Assembly (NCBI RefSeq): GCF_910594005.1
Contig: NC_057843.1
Location: 30,043,001-30,107,000, forward strand
Source: Cervus elaphus
Taxonomy: Eukaryota; Chordata; Mammalia; Artiodactyla; Cervidae
Length of the DNA stretch: 64,000 nt
Direction: 5' to 3'
Shown: positions 60,897-64,000 of the stretch, piece after piece
Numbering within the stretch: position 1 is the first letter of the stretch
Layout of the letters: each line of letters starts with the position of its first letter
Program-made: the position numbers and the translations under genes
Notes under the pieces: model-generated
Seen by the model: the letters and a program-made list of their open reading frames with translations, nothing else
Told to the model about the DNA's origin: nothing
Databases searched by the model: none

Positions 60897-61015
60897 CAGA
60901 GTACCAAGCCCAGCATTACAAAGTCAAATGTTGGAAGGATGAGTTTGGAGTTGAGAGTCAATAGCTTATTAACTGGCACACCCATTTAAAAATTGAATCA
61001 GATTGTGACTTCCTT
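60897..61015. other. unassigned spacer
   Basis: Short stretch between BovB M and the L2; nothing recognised. Confidence 0.4.
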
Positions 61016-61590
61016 TGCTGAAAATCTTGAAAGGACTCACTCACGGTTTTCCTAGAGTAAAACCCAAAGTCTTTACAGTGGCCCTTGGGACCCAGATCTC
61101 TGTCCTTACCTCCAGCTCCTCCATTCCTCACTCCCTCTGTTCCAGCCTGCTGCTCTTGCTCTTTCTCAGACACACTTAGCATGGCCCTTGCTAGGTTCTT
61201 TCCTCTGCCATTCTGGAACATTCTCCCCCAGAGACTCGGATGGCTAACTCCCTCCTCACCTTCTTCAAGCCTTTGATCACATCTTATCTTTTCAAAAAGA
61301 CTTAGGCTGATGACACTATTTAATACAGCACTTTGCCTACCCACCCCAGCCCTGTGTCCCAATTCTATGACCCTGTTCTCTGGTCTCTATTTTTAAATAG
61401 CACGCGTCACCTTCTATCATATTGCATGAGTTACCTATATTCTGTTTATCGTTACAACCTTTTTCTTGACTGCTGTCATGTAAGTTCCATAAGAGCAGGG
61501 GTATTTGTTTCTTCACTCATATAGTTCAAGCATCTAGAACTATGCCTAGCACATGGTAGATACACAGTAACTATTGATGGACGTGAAAAG
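61016..61590 (+). repeat. L2 LINE 3' end
   Basis: Sense L2 3' region: CTCCCTCCTCACCTTCTTCA near 61249, CATGTAAGTTCCATAAGAGC near 61477, GAACTATGCCTAGCACATGG near 61537 and GTAGATACACAGTAAC at the end. A 134-codon minus-strand frame lies across it and is spurious. Confidence 0.8.
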
Positions 61591-62150
61591 ATGTCACTTT
61601 AGTCAGCTCTATAAAGTTATTCATTATTTACGGGAATGAGAAGAATGATTAAATTTTGCTACGTTTCCTTTTAAGTATAAAAACCTGTGTTTTGCCCACC
61701 TTGATAGGCAGGCCAATTTGCTTTTCTTGAGTTAACCTTTTCAAGAGATGGAAAAAGTGCTAAAATATAGCCATTTAATAAGGGGAGGTGGCCTAGAATA
61801 AAAAAATTCCTCTCAGATAACCATGAGGTGCTTGTTCAACAGGCAAATAATTGAGTCAATTGCTCAACAGAATATATGAACATAAAATAACAATTGCACC
61901 ATTGAGATATTAAAAACCAAATCCATATTTTTATATATACATTCCTAATTATTCTCCATAAGTCCAAAGGGACCACATTTTAAAGGGTTTTTTTTTTTTC
62001 CCCAAGCCTGAAGTAATACTTCAAATAATAAAGTGGTAGGTATGTAACTTTATAATATTTTAGTAACCTGAATCAATATGTTTTCTGTACTTTTTCTCAG
62101 TGCATACTTTATTTCACAATAGAGAAATGAAAAAAAAATGTTCTAAAAAC
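61591..62150. other. no gene recognised
   Basis: AT-rich, unassigned. The 62080-62120 part may be an old L1 tail. Confidence 0.4.
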
Positions 62151-62930
62151 CACGGAGAGCAGGACTTTTATAGACAGAAAACCAAGAGGTCAACCCCTAT
62201 ACTATCATGCTTCGAGACAACCTGATAAACGGACTTCACAATCGCAAGTCCCCTGGCCCTTCTGTCTCCATGCGTTCTGATGTGGAGGTTTCCTCGGCCT
62301 CAGGGACGCTGAGCAGCAGATGCTGGGAAGACCCAGGCAGGCGGGCAGGGCTGTGTTGGAAGGGCGAGCAGCAAGGAGACAAAGGCGCTGCAGTGTTCCC
62401 TTGCAGACAGAACAGGATCAAACTTCCTCTGAGTGATTAGCCTCTGGGGTCCCCAACAATAACAAACTCATGCCTATTCTCAAAACAAAGTAACAGCTTT
62501 CACCCAGCCAGTGACTTCTGGCCTGCCTGAGCCCTAGGAATCTTCTCCCTCACAGAGGCCTCCGAAAGCCTGGTTCCTCACACCCTCCTGAAAAGTTTAA
62601 AAAACAAAACAAAGCTCTTCCTCAGGGCTTTGGAATACAGAATAACTAATCCTAGAGAACAGCTGGGATACTCCTGGACAGCCCTGCGTACTTGAAAGTG
62701 AGACCGGAGGAGAAACTGCGGAGACAGAAGTGGCGATAACCTGCTGACCAAGCAGTGACAAAGCATTCACAGGAAGGGAGAGGCCCTGTTCAGCCTGAAG
62801 GCAAAATAAACTGAGAACAGGGCCAGGAAGACTAACAGAGAGAGAAGTTAAAATAGGCCTACCAGGAGCTGTCTCAGCAGGCCTGGGCAGAGAAAAACCC
62901 AGCCTTGTCACAAATCTGTATGGGAAAAGA
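62151..62930. other. GC-richer unique patch, function unknown
   Basis: Contains several CpGs (for example near 62244, 62295, 62370) in an otherwise CpG-poor window. It matches no repeat I recognise. The longest frames are 129 codons (minus, 62597-62986) and 77 codons (plus, 62207-62440), both without known domains. It could be an old regulatory element, a noncoding exon or an unrecognised old repeat. Confidence 0.4.
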
Positions 62931-63341
62931 TCATCCGTATCTCCATCAAACAGGAGAAATGAATGAGGACCATAAAAATGCTGCACATAATTCTAGCTGG
63001 GTCACCCACAGTAGTGTAACGTGTACATATCATATAAGGATGTCAATATTGAAAAAAAAAAAAATTTCCTCAGAGCATTCTCTTCCCCTACAAAAGGAAT
63101 TCAGTGGTTTCCTGAACCATCCCATTTTACTGAAATTACTAATTTCCTTTCTACTCCCTAGTAATCAGGAGTCCCACATGCCATCTTTCCTTATCCCATA
63201 TCTAAGATACATTAGGAAGAAGTTACATATTTAGGAAGAGGTTACATGGAATGGCCACTGACAGTAAAGTGATAAAGAAAAGCTAGTGTTCATCACTGTC
63301 CTCTATAGCCTCCCTCCTTCCTCCCATCTCTGTCTTTCTGT

Positions 63342-63346
<5 letters not shown>

Positions 63347-63390
<44 letters not shown>
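63347..63390. repeat. (AC)22 microsatellite
   Basis: Pure AC run of about 44 bases. Confidence 0.98.
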
Positions 63391-63393
<3 letters not shown>

Positions 63394-63554
63394 CCTTTGA
63401 GGGCTTTATTTGCCTTTCTTGGTTCCCAGCAAAAGTTACTTAGTTACTTCCTTGGAAAAATAAGGACAAAAGTAAAGGCCTATCTGAGCACATTCCCTTG
63501 GAAATGTTGAATACCTGAATCCCCATCTTTTAGAGATAGGTACAAATCTATTCT

Positions 63555-63866
63555 AACTTCCCTCCTAGCTCAGTTGGTAAAGAATCCATCTGCAATGCAG
63601 GAGACCCCAGTTCGATGCCTGGGTTGGGAAGATCCACTGGAGAAGGGAAAGGCTACCCACTCCAGGATTCTTGGGCTTTCCTTGTGGCTCAGCTGATAAA
63701 GAATCCACCTGCAATTTGGGAGACCTAGGTTCGATTCCTGGGTTGGGAAGATCCCCTGGAGAAGGGAAAGGCTACCCACTCCAGTATTCTGGCCTGGAGA
63801 ATTCCCTGGACTGTATGGTCCATGGGGTCGCAAAGAGTCGGACACGACTGAGCAACTTTGACTTTC
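63555..63866 (+). mobile_element. dimeric Bov-tA SINE with 13-bp target duplication
   Basis: First unit 63555-63672 (CTAGCTCAGTTGGTAAAGAA, box-B-like AGTTCGATGCC) joins at ATTCTTGGGCTTTCCTTGTG to a second full unit ending in ACTGAGCAACTTTGACTTTC. Flanked by ACAAATCTATTCT (63542-63554) and ACAAATCTACTCT (63867-63879). Confidence 0.96.
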
Positions 63867-64000
63867 ACAAATCTACTCTCCATTTCAAACTGGAAAACCA
63901 CATTTGGAAGAAAATCTGCTGAGAGCATAAGTAGGCCCGGAGCTTCTTCCTTTCTAGCAGGCTCCAGCTACTTTTTCCTAATGGTTAAATATATTTTGCA

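Noticed and set aside
60958..61362. Minus-strand open frame of 134 codons
   Set aside because: It lies across the L2 3' end in antisense, so it is a chance frame.
62597..62986. Minus-strand open frame of 129 codons in the GC-richer patch
   Set aside because: Composition looks random and there is no domain. GC-richer DNA has longer chance frames. The patch itself is reported as a finding.

Overview
The window looks like gene-poor ruminant (bovid-type) nuclear DNA. It carries 13 pieces of the RTE-class LINE BovB, about 20 tRNA-derived Bov-tA SINE units, one CHR-type SINE and ruminant L1 3' ends. BovB and Bov-tA together at this density are characteristic of Pecora. Species cannot be decided from sequence alone. 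I found no supportable host protein-coding gene, rRNA, functional tRNA, CRISPR array or bacterial-type operon. The longest open frames all lie inside retrotransposon reverse transcriptase remnants.

Layout. 1-1.0 kb: L1 3' end followed by a plus-strand BovB. 2.3-4.5 kb: minus-strand BovB with a Bov-tA SINE nested in it. 5.2-5.9 kb: minus-strand L1. 5.9-12.6 kb: mostly unassigned AT-rich DNA. 12.7-15.5 kb: a patchwork of old L1 pieces with a short young BovB. 16-20 kb: MIR remnants, a SINE and an L1 3' end. 20.4-21.3 kb: BovB E with an internal poly(A) insertion. 23.9 kb: a (CA)59 microsatellite. 25.3-27.6 kb: L1 ORF2 remnant, SINE and BovB F inside an L1 3' end. 28-33 kb: SINEs, L1 and BovB G. 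33.5-36.4 kb: BovB H, a mariner MITE and BovB I. 36.4-41.8 kb: largely unassigned, with a dimeric SINE. 43.1-44.6 kb: L1, then a BovB split by a 493 bp solo LTR. 47.3-48.6 kb: an older BovB K. 50.4-51.5 kb: two SINEs. 51.5-55.3 kb: long quiet stretch. 55.4-60.9 kb: SINE, BovB L, SINE and BovB M, the longest and cleanest copies. 61.0-61.6 kb: L2. 62.2-62.9 kb: GC-richer unique patch. 63.55-63.87 kb: dimeric SINE.

How the parts work together. BovB supplies the reverse transcriptase and endonuclease, and Bov-tA SINEs share the BovB 3' end and are thought to be mobilised by it (established knowledge). Many insertions here keep target-site duplications (TSDs), so insertion order can be read: SINE into BovB B, LTR into BovB J, BovB F into an L1 tail, and BovB L one base from a SINE's TSD. 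BovB sequence totals roughly 13 kb, about a fifth of the window.

No previously undescribed system was found. The best second-look items are retrotransposition by-products (a 5' fold-back, a poly(A)-only insertion), a nested solo LTR, a mariner hairpin of a microRNA-producing type, and two unassigned GC-richer unique patches.
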